33,354 bases of DNA. It comes from Flavobacteriales bacterium. GTDB taxonomy: Bacteria > Bacteroidota > Bacteroidia > Flavobacteriales_D > Cryomorphaceae. This document shows, one piece after another, positions 18,400 to 25,794 of this stretch. Under the pieces are notes generated by a model, which ran no database searches, was not told the DNA's origin, and saw only the letters and a list, made by a program, of their open reading frames with translations. Where the stretch lies: assembly GCA_007125175.1 (NCBI GenBank), contig SLDS01000132.1, positions 1 to 33,354 on the forward strand, read 5' to 3'. A program made the position numbers and the translations under genes. Numbering within the stretch: the first letter of the stretch is position 1; the number at the start of each line of letters is the position of its first letter.

Positions 18400-19146
18400 C
18401 TAAACGCCGAAAAGTTGGGTGAAAACAGGTCTTTTGCTTCGACCAATGGGCACCATGGTCTCGTCGCTCATGATCAGGTGGCCTCCTTCGCTTTTTGCGT
18501 AAAGCGAAATGTGATCGATATTGATCAGATAGGACTTGTGTGCCCTCAAAAAACGGCGGGAGTTCAGAATGCTTTCAAAATATTTCAAGTTTTTAGAGAT
18601 CAGGTGCTTGCCTTTCTGAGTCACGATCAAGGTATACTCCACATCTGCTTTGCAATACATGATTTCGTCGGGGCTGAGAAAGATGTATCCATTGGAGGTG
18701 GGAAATTGGAGTTTCTTGAATTTGTAATCTGTGGAGGCGGGGGTGTAATGGCCATAATTCAATTGACGCCCAAGCTTTCTTGCTTCTACCTTGCGCTTTA
18801 GCAGGCGTTTGAGCTCGATTTCAGATATGGGCTTGAGCAGGCAATCGTACTTGCTGGCCTTGATGTTTTGGTAGATGAAGTTGTTGACATTGGCCAGAAA
18901 GATGTAATCGGATTTTTTTCCTGGAGTCTTGCCAAATACCTCTGCACCCGTGAAAAAGGGAAACTCCATATTCAGGAATACCATATCGGGCTGCTCCCGC
19001 AATACCCTTTTGTGGCCTTCTTTATGGCAACGATAGACTCCCAGATTCTTGAAATCATCCCCGAAGTTTTTGATTTCGCGCTGTATAAGCCGGATGGTAT
19101 TGTCATCGCTCTCAATGATATAGTATGTGATCGGTGATAGCTTCAC
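18400..19146 (-). CDS. LytTR-family response regulator with degenerate receiver domain
   Basis: DNA-binding regulator, 248 aa, starting at GTG; no ATG lies near. Residues about 1-125 form a CheY-like receiver: acidic cluster 'IIESDD', strand 3 'PDMVFLNMEFPFF', and lysine in 'YDCLLKPISE'. The residue that should be the phosphoacceptor Asp is Asn59, and the switch Thr appears replaced ('YIFLANVNN'), so standard phosphorylation is unlikely. Residues about 145-248 are the LytTR domain, with 'YIFLSPDEIMYCKADVEYT', 'RFLRAHKSYLINIDHI' and a C-terminal 'VPIGRSKRPVF'. No histidine kinase is nearby. Position directly before clpV, with a LytTR-like direct repeat between, suggests control of the T6SS core genes. 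Confidence 0.9.
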   Translation of the reverse strand: MKLSPITYYIIESDDNTIRLIQREIKNFGDDFKNLGVYRCHKEGHKRVLREQPDMVFLNMEFPFFTGAEVFGKTPGKKSDYIFLANVNNFIYQNIKASKYDCLLKPISEIELKRLLKRKVEARKLGRQLNYGHYTPASTDYKFKKLQFPTSNGYIFLSPDEIMYCKADVEYTLIVTQKGKHLISKNLKYFESILNSRRFLRAHKSYLINIDHISLYAKSEGGHLIMSDETMVPIGRSKRPVFTQLFGV

Positions 19147-19391
19147 GTGTAGCGCATTTTAACCAAATGTCAAGGCTTGAGTTCGGTGCTAAATTACATT
19201 TGTACACTTACTTGTGTCCTTGTAGGCGCCAAAATGCGCCATGCCTGCACATCAAGCTGATGAAGGACATACGAAGCTAATTAAAATATCTTCGAAACGG
19301 GAACTATATCGCTCTCTAAAATCTCGCTAAATGTAGTGATAGCTTCGACGAAAGCCTGTAATATGCGGAGCAGAACCGAAGCAGGGGTCAA
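19147..19391. other. Intergenic region ahead of the LytTR regulator
   Basis: This 245-bp gap is the longest within the minus-strand block and separates the effector genes from the regulator-plus-core genes, so it may hold a promoter. I see no full TTTG/TAnnTTTG match; on the minus strand TAATTTAG (near 19190) and TACATTTA (near 19330) are one-mismatch -7-like sequences without a good -33 element. A 5-bp hairpin (GGCGC-caaaat-GCGCC, 19225-19240) and a widely spaced 8-bp inverted repeat (19272-19279 with 19340-19347) are present. No gene is apparent. Confidence 0.4.
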
Positions 19392-20093
19392 TTAATAACC
19401 AAAATCCCAACCTGAATTCTTTCTCGCCGGAGTGCCATCTTCGTCATTCTGATCGCTGTCTTCTTCCTCACCGGTCTTAGGTGCAGGGGGATGACTGCTT
19501 TGATCTTCAGGTGCTGAAGGAGGCCCGGCTTCACTGCTCTCATTGATCGGAGGGCTGTTTTCGGGGCTTATCTGATCATTGCGCAGCACGGGCTTTTGCT
19601 CGAAGACATCTGTGAGCACCTTATTTGAAGATTGGAGCTGCAGCAAGCCGTCGCCCAAGGCATATTCCACGAGCAAGCCATTTTCATCTTCGGCCAGAAA
19701 GGCCTCAATGGGCCCGAAGAAATCCAGCAATTGTTGCTTATCGCATGTGGGGAGAAACTCCCGAAGTACACGTGGATCGTAGTAGCGAAAATAGAGTTCG
19801 CGACCATCTTCCGTGGCCACCACCAGAAATTTGCGCAAATGTGTGTAAAGCTCATTGGGCTCTGCATTGCAGCGGATGAAGACTCCCCAGCTATTGGATT
19901 GAGCTGCCTCCGATAGCCATGCGGCAAAATCGCTTCCGTCTTCAAGGTCGAATAGCCAAGGCGCAACAGCGCCCAGAAAGCGCTCACTATCCCCCTCGTA
20001 CAGGCATATGTGCTCCGGGTTGAGCTCGCGGGCCTTTTCCATTTCACCCCGCATCTTGGCGGCGTCGAGGAGTACGTAATTGGCGGTGTTCAC
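19392..20093 (-). CDS. DUF4123 T6SS effector adaptor/chaperone
   Basis: DUF4123 (Tap/TEC) proteins bind an effector and load it onto VgrG or PAAR before firing. The 233-aa product starts at GTG and has the DUF4123 domain over about residues 5-165. Its hallmarks are 'YVLLDAAKMRG', a 'SWGVFIRCNAEPNELYTHLR' block and the signature 'LYFRYYDPRVLREFLPTC'. The remaining about 65 residues are low-complexity, rich in Pro, Ser, Glu and Asp, ending 'KNSGWDFGY'. It lies 141 bp downstream of the DUF2931-like gene. The likely client is the Tle1-like phospholipase two genes upstream. Usually the adaptor precedes its effector, so its placement after immunity is less common. Confidence 0.88.
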   Translation of the reverse strand: MNTANYVLLDAAKMRGEMEKARELNPEHICLYEGDSERFLGAVAPWLFDLEDGSDFAAWLSEAAQSNSWGVFIRCNAEPNELYTHLRKFLVVATEDGRELYFRYYDPRVLREFLPTCDKQQLLDFFGPIEAFLAEDENGLLVEYALGDGLLQLQSSNKVLTDVFEQKPVLRNDQISPENSPPINESSEAGPPSAPEDQSSHPPAPKTGEEEDSDQNDEDGTPARKNSGWDFGY

Positions 20094-20189
20094 GGGGTCA
20101 TGCTATTCAAAATTGATCTGCGGCATCAGCTGCTCAGTAATTTGTGCAAAACAGCTTACAGGCATATTGCGCGGCCGCTCACCATTTTT

Positions 20190-20197
20190 CAAATCTA
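20190..20197 (-). promoter_or_regulatory. Candidate -7 element ahead of the DUF4123 gene
   Basis: TAGATTTG on the minus strand matches the Bacteroidota -7 consensus TAnnTTTG exactly, about 100 bp before the GTG start of the DUF4123 gene. The nearest TTTG upstream is only 13 bp away, short of the usual 19-21, so the -33 element is not convincing. It may give the adaptor gene its own transcript. Confidence 0.3.
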
Positions 20198-20234
20198 ACA
20201 AAAGCATTGGCAAATGCCATTTTCATTCATTGCT

Positions 20235-21239
20235 TCAATTCTTTTTGCGCACCAGAAGTTTGGCAGCTTCCAACTGAACAAAGGATTCGTCATCGCTTAA
20301 GGCAATGCTGAGACGTGGCTCTGCAGCTCGGAGCTCAAATTGCAGCTGAATGCTCTTGCCTCCATTTTCTGCAAGTATGTCCAGGGCTCTTGCGGTTTCA
20401 CTTTCGTCAAATTGAATGTTGGCCACATACTCAGTGGGTCCTTCTGCCCATTCCAGAATACAGCTCTCGGGTACTGCGCGTTCGCTGATCAGGGCCCCTT
20501 TGTTTTTTTGGAAATGTACATATTCTCGCTCTCCACTTATGAAGCGGGTGTGCGCGCTGATGGCCCTTTGCTCACCCAATATCTGGTAATCGTAGGGGTA
20601 GCGCTTGCGCATGTCTACCGCATAGCGCTCCCGGGGCACAGCTGTGTCGATCAGCTGCCGGGCCCTTTCCTCGTCCATCACTTCTGAGAGTTTTATCAGT
20701 TGGTATTCCTTGCGGCTCACGCTGGTCGAAGGCATGAAATCTTCCCAGGGCATGTCATAGGTTTCGCCCTCGCCGCTAGCCATTTCCAGCACCACCTGCT
20801 CTCCGTATAGCCACACATTTACGATGCCGCCGGGACCTATGGCAAGCATGATGGTTTCAAAGTTTTTCATGCCATTATCCACAGGTGATATGTAGGGGGT
20901 CGAGAGCAGCTCTTCTGCCATGGAGGCTTCCCAGCTCATGTCTATTTTGTAAAACAAATCTTCTACAAAGGAGTACCAGATGAGATGCGCGCCAACAGGT
21001 GCAGGCTTATACTCATCGCCAGACATGTAAATGGTGCCCATTTTGCCCCAGCCTTTACTCACGGTTTTTCCTGTAGCCATTTTGAAGGACTCCCCATCGG
21101 GCCCTTTGAAGTGAGCTTGCACGAGCTGCACAGGATAATCTTTTGGTGCGCATTCTGTGGGGATCCAATTGAAAGTTTTCATCTGTGGATTGCAGTTTAA
21201 GGCGAGTAAAATCAGGGCGATTGTTGACAGTTTTCCCAT
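20235..21239 (-). CDS. Probable lipoprotein, DUF2931-like; candidate immunity protein for the phospholipase
   Basis: The 334-aa product has a short N-terminal hydrophobic stretch ending in a cysteine (MGKLSTIALILLALNC), consistent with a lipoprotein anchored in the envelope, although Asn at -1 is a poor lipobox. The body ('IPTECAPKDYPVQLVQAHF', 'KGWGKMGTIYMSGDEYKPAP', 'LIWYSFVEDLFYKIDM') resembles DUF2931 proteins, which from memory are often found beside T6SS lipase effectors. The C-terminal about 130 residues may be a second domain. It starts 4 bp after the phospholipase gene, the arrangement expected for an effector-immunity pair. An envelope location fits protection against a lipase acting on membranes. 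The immunity role is inferred. Confidence 0.72.
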   Translation of the reverse strand: MGKLSTIALILLALNCNPQMKTFNWIPTECAPKDYPVQLVQAHFKGPDGESFKMATGKTVSKGWGKMGTIYMSGDEYKPAPVGAHLIWYSFVEDLFYKIDMSWEASMAEELLSTPYISPVDNGMKNFETIMLAIGPGGIVNVWLYGEQVVLEMASGEGETYDMPWEDFMPSTSVSRKEYQLIKLSEVMDEERARQLIDTAVPRERYAVDMRKRYPYDYQILGEQRAISAHTRFISGEREYVHFQKNKGALISERAVPESCILEWAEGPTEYVANIQFDESETARALDILAENGGKSIQLQFELRAAEPRLSIALSDDESFVQLEAAKLLVRKKN

Positions 21240-21243
21240 CGCA

Positions 21244-22716
21244 TCAGCCTCTTAGTATCAGTCGTTCCCTCACACCTGTGAGGGGGTCACCGGTGCTCCA
21301 TCTCGGCACATTTACGAAGCTGTCATAATTGGCAGAAATGTGGAAATAGCGGTTGCGTATTCGGCGCATGAGGTCGGGATCCAATCTCCAATTGCCCTGC
21401 CCATCGGGCCCTAAGACATGCTCCAGCTGAGCGAGTTCCGGATGGGAGCCGGCACTTATTTCATTTCTCAAGTCGAGATCTGCACTGAAGTTGACCTGCT
21501 CTTGCTGGAACCAGTGTGCCATTATTTTGAGCGGTATGCGGTCATAAGTATTTCGAAGCCTTCGTCTCGTTACACTGATGCGGTTGCGCCATCCTGAGTC
21601 ATCAATTTGAGAGGCGGTAGCCCAACCTTCATTGATGAGCCATCGCTTTTCTTCCTCCACCCGGCGCCTGTGTCTCTCTCGCTGCTGGTAAAAGCTCAGT
21701 TTGAAAACCAGTAAATCTTCTTCGTGAATGGCATCGCGATAACCTCCTCCCACATCCGTGTGCACACCAGGAAGCACGATTTCGGTGCCACCCGCACTGG
21801 CAATATTGGTGAGGGGAAAGTTATTCCGGTATTCATCTGCGGCAGCGAGTTGCACTACTTTTTGGGCGGCACTGATTGCGTCGAGCGAGAGAATGCCTGT
21901 ATCCAAATGGTGTCTGGATACACCAAAAGCTGCCACGGTATCAAAAAGTCCTACAAATCGCACCTCCACTTGATCGACAGTGTAGCCCGCTGCCCGAAGC
22001 TGTTCCTGCACACTGTCAGACCCGGTGTTCAGGGCCGCATGCACAAAGTTTCTGGCGGCAGCTGCCCCACGGCTGAAGCCGACAGCGTCCAGCTGTATTA
22101 GTTCTATTTCGCGATCCGGGCAGTCGGCCCCGCGTATAGCGCTGATCACGCGGCTTATACCCCTGGCTACTTTGGCGATGATGCCTGTCCCGCCCCTTCC
22201 GGTAGCCATGCCGACGAGGTTGTCGCTTTGGCCATCCCGGGTGCCAATACCCTCAATGTAAGCCACAATGTGCTCATCGAAGCCCGGGGCATTATCGAGC
22301 ATATACGTTTGGAGCTTGGATACATTCGTTTCAGCACTGGCAAAGCTTCCATCGGCATTGGCGGCACGCTCTGCTTGTCGGATACACCTGCGCAGCCATC
22401 GCCTCTCTTGCTCCAGCATGTTCTTTTCATCTCGAGTGAGATCTTCCCTGCTCAGGTTTTGCTCCACCTGATTCAATCTGCTTTGGTACTCGGCGAGTTG
22501 GGCTTCGGCCATTTGCCGATCCCGTACATTGTTGCGGTTGTTTTGGGTGCCGTCAAAAAACATGCTCACCCGAAAACGGTTGCGCACTACAGGCGGATCC
22601 TCTTGGCTCTCTTGCTGAGCGGGAGCATTTTCGCCACAGGCCAATCCTCCCTGGCTATCGGCGTCGGTCGCAGAGGTATTGCCTGTGTACTGTGGTGGAT
22701 TGTTTTGACCGGGCAT
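21244..22716 (-). CDS. Tle1-like (DUF2235) phospholipase T6SS effector
   Basis: Predicted alpha/beta-hydrolase effector that hydrolyses phospholipids of target cells. The 490-aa product opens with a low-complexity tail and then 'RNRFRVSMFFDGTQNNRNN', the DUF2235 start. A charged helical insertion follows (about 65-125). The GxSxG nucleophile elbow is 'VGFSRGAAAARNF' (Ser215). 'FVGLFDTVAAFG' supplies Asp259 and 'LPGVHTDVGGGY' supplies His319, so the Ser-Asp-His triad of Tle1 proteins is complete. No signal peptide is present, as expected for T6SS cargo. It follows PAAR and the 128-aa protein and precedes the putative immunity lipoprotein by 4 bp. Substrate specificity (PLA1 or PLA2) cannot be read from sequence. 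Confidence 0.88.
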   Translation of the reverse strand: MPGQNNPPQYTGNTSATDADSQGGLACGENAPAQQESQEDPPVVRNRFRVSMFFDGTQNNRNNVRDRQMAEAQLAEYQSRLNQVEQNLSREDLTRDEKNMLEQERRWLRRCIRQAERAANADGSFASAETNVSKLQTYMLDNAPGFDEHIVAYIEGIGTRDGQSDNLVGMATGRGGTGIIAKVARGISRVISAIRGADCPDREIELIQLDAVGFSRGAAAARNFVHAALNTGSDSVQEQLRAAGYTVDQVEVRFVGLFDTVAAFGVSRHHLDTGILSLDAISAAQKVVQLAAADEYRNNFPLTNIASAGGTEIVLPGVHTDVGGGYRDAIHEEDLLVFKLSFYQQRERHRRRVEEEKRWLINEGWATASQIDDSGWRNRISVTRRRLRNTYDRIPLKIMAHWFQQEQVNFSADLDLRNEISAGSHPELAQLEHVLGPDGQGNWRLDPDLMRRIRNRYFHISANYDSFVNVPRWSTGDPLTGVRERLILRG

Positions 22717-22752
22717 GGTGGCTTCTAATAATCAGTTTTGGCGCTCAGCTCT

Positions 22753-23139
22753 TCACCGAGGTGCTAAGTTTACACGCTTCTTTCGGTAATTTTTTGAGTT
22801 CAGTGCGATCATAAGTTCCTCCACTTTCCTGTCTTGGGGCAGGTCTTCTCTGTTCAGCAGCGCTGTAATGGCATCGTGCTGGAGCCCGAAGAGGCCGTGG
22901 GTGATGTCGAGGTACATGAGTTTTTGTACGTTTATTTCGCGCTTTATACCATGCCTTTCGGCAAATTCGATGGCGACTTCCACATAGCTTCTCAAGTCAT
23001 CTTCATTCTTTCCCGCTCGCCACTGTGGAAAGTTTTGTTCAAAAAAGACCAGAGATTTTTCAATAAAGCGCTCCCTACTCAGTCGGCTGAAATGTTTCAG
23101 CTGTTCCGTGCGCAATACCATATGAATTTCCTGTGCCAT
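22753..23139 (-). CDS. Small T6SS spike-locus accessory protein
   Basis: The 128-aa, mostly helical, cytosolic product contains 'RFIEKSLVFFEQNFPQW', 'VEVAIEFAERHGIKREINVQ' and 'LDITHGLFG'. This resembles, from memory, an unnamed family encoded beside VgrG and PAAR genes in Proteobacteria with the pattern 'hl...FP...ReGieRArrYGi..E.dv..yl.lm...G..fd'. The C-terminus is basic (KNYRKKRVNLAPR). It lies 7 bp after the PAAR gene and 36 bp before the phospholipase gene. A role in spike or effector assembly is plausible; no biochemical function is known to me. Confidence 0.7.
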   Translation of the reverse strand: MAQEIHMVLRTEQLKHFSRLSRERFIEKSLVFFEQNFPQWRAGKNEDDLRSYVEVAIEFAERHGIKREINVQKLMYLDITHGLFGLQHDAITALLNREDLPQDRKVEELMIALNSKNYRKKRVNLAPR

Positions 23140-23146
23140 GCTATCC

Positions 23147-23635
23147 TCAACTATGGCTTGGGCAATCGGGACAAGAAGTTGGATTGTGCACCAAAGGGGC
23201 TCCGTCGGCTGCTGCCTGGGTGAGGGCCATGACTTGGCCCAATACTGATTGGGTCACAGGAGGAGCCGACTGAATCACTGCTTGCGCATTTTGCACCATT
23301 CCTCCCGGCGAGCCGCCTCCACCACCCGCACCCACTTCTCCTATGAGTACCGTTGGCGCTCCGATTATTATCGAGCCGCCGTGAGCAGTAACGTCGCCCA
23401 TTCGAGCAGCAGGTCTTCCTCCTATAAGTACGCCTGAAGATCCCATGATGATGGTATCGGGTGGGCCGACGCATGTGCACATTTCACCCAATACGGCTGC
23501 AGGCACCCCGCATATCAGCACATTGGCCACACCGGGGCCCATTACTGGGCCTCCCACGTGGGGCACGGGAGGGGTGCCCGGGGTCACCATTGGGCACACG
23601 TGCATATCGCCAATACGGGCAGCTGGTTTTGACAT
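23147..23635 (-). CDS. PAAR-domain spike tip protein with C-terminal extension
   Basis: PAAR proteins form the sharp zinc-bound tip on VgrG. I start at the ATG at 23635 (MSKPAARIGDMHVCP...), the normal PAAR opening, giving 162 aa; the track's extra 36 N-terminal residues do not look like PAAR. The domain covers about residues 1-105 with 'RIGDMHVCPM', 'VPHVGGPV', 'EMCTCVGPPDTI' and 'RPAARMGDVTAHGG', which include probable metal ligands. A Gly-rich linker (GAGGGGGSPGG) leads to a helical tail of about 50 residues ending 'PTSCPDCPSHS'. The tail may bind the phospholipase or the 128-aa protein. It is the first gene of the minus-strand block. Confidence 0.93.
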   Translation of the reverse strand: MSKPAARIGDMHVCPMVTPGTPPVPHVGGPVMGPGVANVLICGVPAAVLGEMCTCVGPPDTIIMGSSGVLIGGRPAARMGDVTAHGGSIIIGAPTVLIGEVGAGGGGGSPGGMVQNAQAVIQSAPPVTQSVLGQVMALTQAAADGAPLVHNPTSCPDCPSHS

Positions 23636-23844
23636 TGGCTTTCCGGTTTTAGATGGTTTATAACTGGTCAGCGCTAATGTACAATTTTTTCCTTGTCTGA
23701 GCTTCTTGCATCTCATTTTGTGGCAGCCCAAAAGGACTTTCATCAGTCAGATTGTGAGAATACTGAATTTACACGGCCATCACTAAATATCGCTATACGC
23801 GGGTTCGGATCTTTGATTCCATCTGCACTTAGGACTTTAATCGA

Positions 23845-23874
23845 CGCAGATTCATGGCAATGGCTGAATGTGCG
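23845..23874. repeat. Imperfect inverted repeat in the divergent control region
   Basis: CGCAGATTCA and TGAATGTGCG form 10-base arms that pair at nine positions (one G-G mismatch) around a 10-nt loop. It lies roughly midway between the divergent genes, upstream of the tssO promoter candidate. There is no T tract, so a terminator is unlikely. It could be an operator or a structured RNA element. Confidence 0.4.
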
Positions 23875-23939
23875 GCCATACCCTTTGGCAGCAAGTCGGC
23901 GATGGGCGCCTATTCCGAATTGCTGCCGTGCCAAAATCG

Positions 23940-23970
23940 GTTGCATATACTAGAGCATTGCCTATATTAG
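23940..23970 (+). promoter_or_regulatory. Candidate Bacteroidota-type promoter for the tssO-tssP operon
   Basis: GTTG at 23940-23943 (-33, three of four bases) and TATATTAG at 23963-23970 (-7 TAnnTTTG, one mismatch) are separated by 19 bp, within the usual 19-21 range. The transcript would start near 23977, about 50 bases before the tssO ATG. Confidence 0.45.
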
Positions 23971-24026
23971 CACGGTTTAAGCGGCATACGCTGCTTTGAG
24001 ACAATTTAAAAACCACAAAATAGCCC

Positions 24027-24545
24027 ATGAAGCCAGTCAATTCCCGGGAACGACGCAAGGCATTTATGTCTTTTCTGTTCATGTTTATTCTCGCTATTGT
24101 TCCTATTTGCATTTCCATTTACCTTTTCGGTAGGGTAGACCATGCGGAGAATGATTTTCTGCGGGAAAAATACAGGCAGAGCCAACAGCTGCAGGAGGTG
24201 AAGTACAGCGAGGCCAGGGTGTACAGCTCCCTCAATGATGAAGTGATTGCCGTACAAAACCAAATCACCCAATCGCAGGACGTGGCAACAGCACGACCCG
24301 AAAGTGGAAATATCGAATCCCGCATCAATGCACTCAACAGAAGCCTGAGAGAGCTTCAAGGCGAGCTCAGTGGTGTAAAGCTCAACTCCACAGAAGCACT
24401 TATGCTCGAAATGATTCGTTCGCAAGCTGAGAGCCTGGAGAAAATGAACTCCATATACCGAGACACCTACGCCAGGCTTAGGGATGAGCGCGATGAGGTC
24501 GCCAAGCTCAAGAGAAGATTGGAAGCAAGTGGGATAATGCATTAA
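24027..24545 (+). CDS. tssO: TssO, T6SSiii membrane-complex protein
   Basis: TssO is a Bacteroidota-specific T6SSiii component, an inner-membrane protein with one transmembrane helix and a periplasmic coiled coil. The 172-aa product has a basic cytoplasmic start (MKPVNSRERRKAF), one transmembrane helix (about residues 13-34, 'FLFMFILAIVPICISIYLFG') and a long charged helical region with heptad-like spacing ('INALNRSLRELQGELSGVKL'). It is the first gene of the rightward operon, 22 bp before tssP. The call rests on topology, size and order as well as sequence. Confidence 0.82.
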   Translation: MKPVNSRERRKAFMSFLFMFILAIVPICISIYLFGRVDHAENDFLREKYRQSQQLQEVKYSEARVYSSLNDEVIAVQNQITQSQDVATARPESGNIESRINALNRSLRELQGELSGVKLNSTEALMLEMIRSQAESLEKMNSIYRDTYARLRDERDEVAKLKRRLEASGIMH

Positions 24546-24567
24546 ACAGTAGCCTTTAATTTTTGGC

Positions 24568-25695
24568 ATGGACAAGCTCACTTATATACCGCCTTTGATC
24601 ATTGCCTTTCTCGGGCTCATCTTGCTGGCTTTGAATATCAAGCCCGCATTTGAAGGGGAAATGGACTTTCGCACAGAAAAGGCCGAAGCGATCACACGTG
24701 TGCCCAATGCCCCTGATAGCATACAGGTGGGTACCGCCGCTGACCTCTTACTGCGGGTGCCGGATGGCGAGCTTTTCGACGGTGATATCTTCTGGTTGAT
24801 CAGCGGTCCACGCGATACAGTGGGCTACCACAGCCGCAAGCCCGGAGTGCGGTTCAACCAACTTGGCAATTACACCCTTTCAGCCTACCACAGGCAGCGC
24901 GAGCTGATAAGCCATGATGTGATCGTGGTAGAAGGCCGGGAAGTGCGCATGCACGTTGGGAGTGCTGAGCTCAAGGCAGGTGAGGAGTTTAAAGCTTCCG
25001 ACCGCAGCAATTTTAGCTCCGCTTCACGCAAATGGCAGGTGAGAGACAGCCGCGACCGACTCCTTGTCGAGCAAGAAGATGTAGAAGACTTCGCATGGAA
25101 GGCTCCTTCCGCCGGCGAATTTGTGGTCGCTTTGATATACCTCGATGATCAGGGAGAAGAGGTAGGCCGCAAAAACATGCCAATAGAAGTGGCCCCGCCC
25201 CCGGCGCCTGTGCGCAGGGCTGCACCAAAAGCCACTGCCCCCAAGCCGAAAACCCCAAAAGTGTCCGTGCTCTCGGTAGCAGCATCGGCGCTGCCATTCA
25301 ATTACAGAGGCCAGGATGTGGATCCGGACAAGGACTACAAGTCAAAGCAAGTGTACAAGGCCGATTTTGTGGCCAAACAAGATCTGCAGCTCAATCATAT
25401 CATCGCCTACCTGAAGGCAGGGGAGTACGAAATTCGGGTAAGTAGAAATGGAGAGGAAGTTTTTCGCGACAATGTTCGCTTGAACTCCGATAGGGCATGG
25501 GAATTTGGCTTTTCGAGGCTGGGACGCATTGAGCGTGATGATCAGCTCCAAATAAGCCTTCACACAGCCGAAGGCAAGGTGTTCACACGTCGCCCAAAAG
25601 CCAGTGATGTTTCCAACCCATACTTCTCCATCGAATTTGAAGGAGCCGAGCAGTGGATGTTTAATGCCGACCTCAATGTGAGTGGAAATGAATGA
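24568..25695 (+). CDS. tssP: TssP, T6SSiii membrane-complex protein
   Basis: TssP is a single-pass inner-membrane protein with a large periplasmic part, another T6SSiii-specific component. The 375-aa product has a membrane helix at about residues 6-25 ('YIPPLIIAFLGLILLALNI'), then two Ig/PKD-like segments (about 45-215, including 'GVRFNQLGNYTLSAYHRQRE'). A Pro/Ala/Lys linker follows ('APPPAPVRRAAPKATAPKPK') and then a C-terminal beta-rich domain (about 240-375). The linker suits a protein that spans the periplasm. It follows tssO; 99 bp separates it from the T9SS-sorted protein. Confidence 0.82.
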   Translation: MDKLTYIPPLIIAFLGLILLALNIKPAFEGEMDFRTEKAEAITRVPNAPDSIQVGTAADLLLRVPDGELFDGDIFWLISGPRDTVGYHSRKPGVRFNQLGNYTLSAYHRQRELISHDVIVVEGREVRMHVGSAELKAGEEFKASDRSNFSSASRKWQVRDSRDRLLVEQEDVEDFAWKAPSAGEFVVALIYLDDQGEEVGRKNMPIEVAPPPAPVRRAAPKATAPKPKTPKVSVLSVAASALPFNYRGQDVDPDKDYKSKQVYKADFVAKQDLQLNHIIAYLKAGEYEIRVSRNGEEVFRDNVRLNSDRAWEFGFSRLGRIERDDQLQISLHTAEGKVFTRRPKASDVSNPYFSIEFEGAEQWMFNADLNVSGNE

Positions 25696-25794
25696 TAGCT
25701 GAAGGATGCGGATTTCAATACTGCCCAGCACAGCATTTGTCGGCAGCAAGCTCAGGGCATCCCTGACAGAAACTATGAGATAAACCAAAACCCA

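Larger units (their letters stand above)
23636..24026. other. Divergent intergenic region between the two T6SS blocks
   Basis: This 391-bp stretch separates the PAAR gene (leftward) from tssO (rightward) and should carry both promoters. I find a good rightward promoter candidate and an imperfect inverted repeat (both listed separately). On the leftward side only a weak -7-like TACATTAG (minus strand, near 23675) is seen. The 67-aa minus-strand ORF inside it has no recognisable features and is not accepted as a gene. No tRNA or other RNA gene is evident. Confidence 0.6.

Noticed and set aside
19272-19347. 8-bp inverted repeat CGAAGCTA / TAGCTTCG separated by 60 bp
   Set aside because: Arms are short and far apart; expected by chance in an intergenic region of this size.
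5593-23635. Contractile phage tail, tailocin or eCIS instead of T6SS
   Set aside because: ClpV, TssF/G/K, TssN-TssR and effector adaptors are present; no tail fibre, tape measure or lysis genes are seen.
23743-23946. 67-aa minus-strand ORF in the divergent intergenic region
   Set aside because: Short, no motif, no start signal, and it overlaps the inverted repeat and the region expected to hold promoters.
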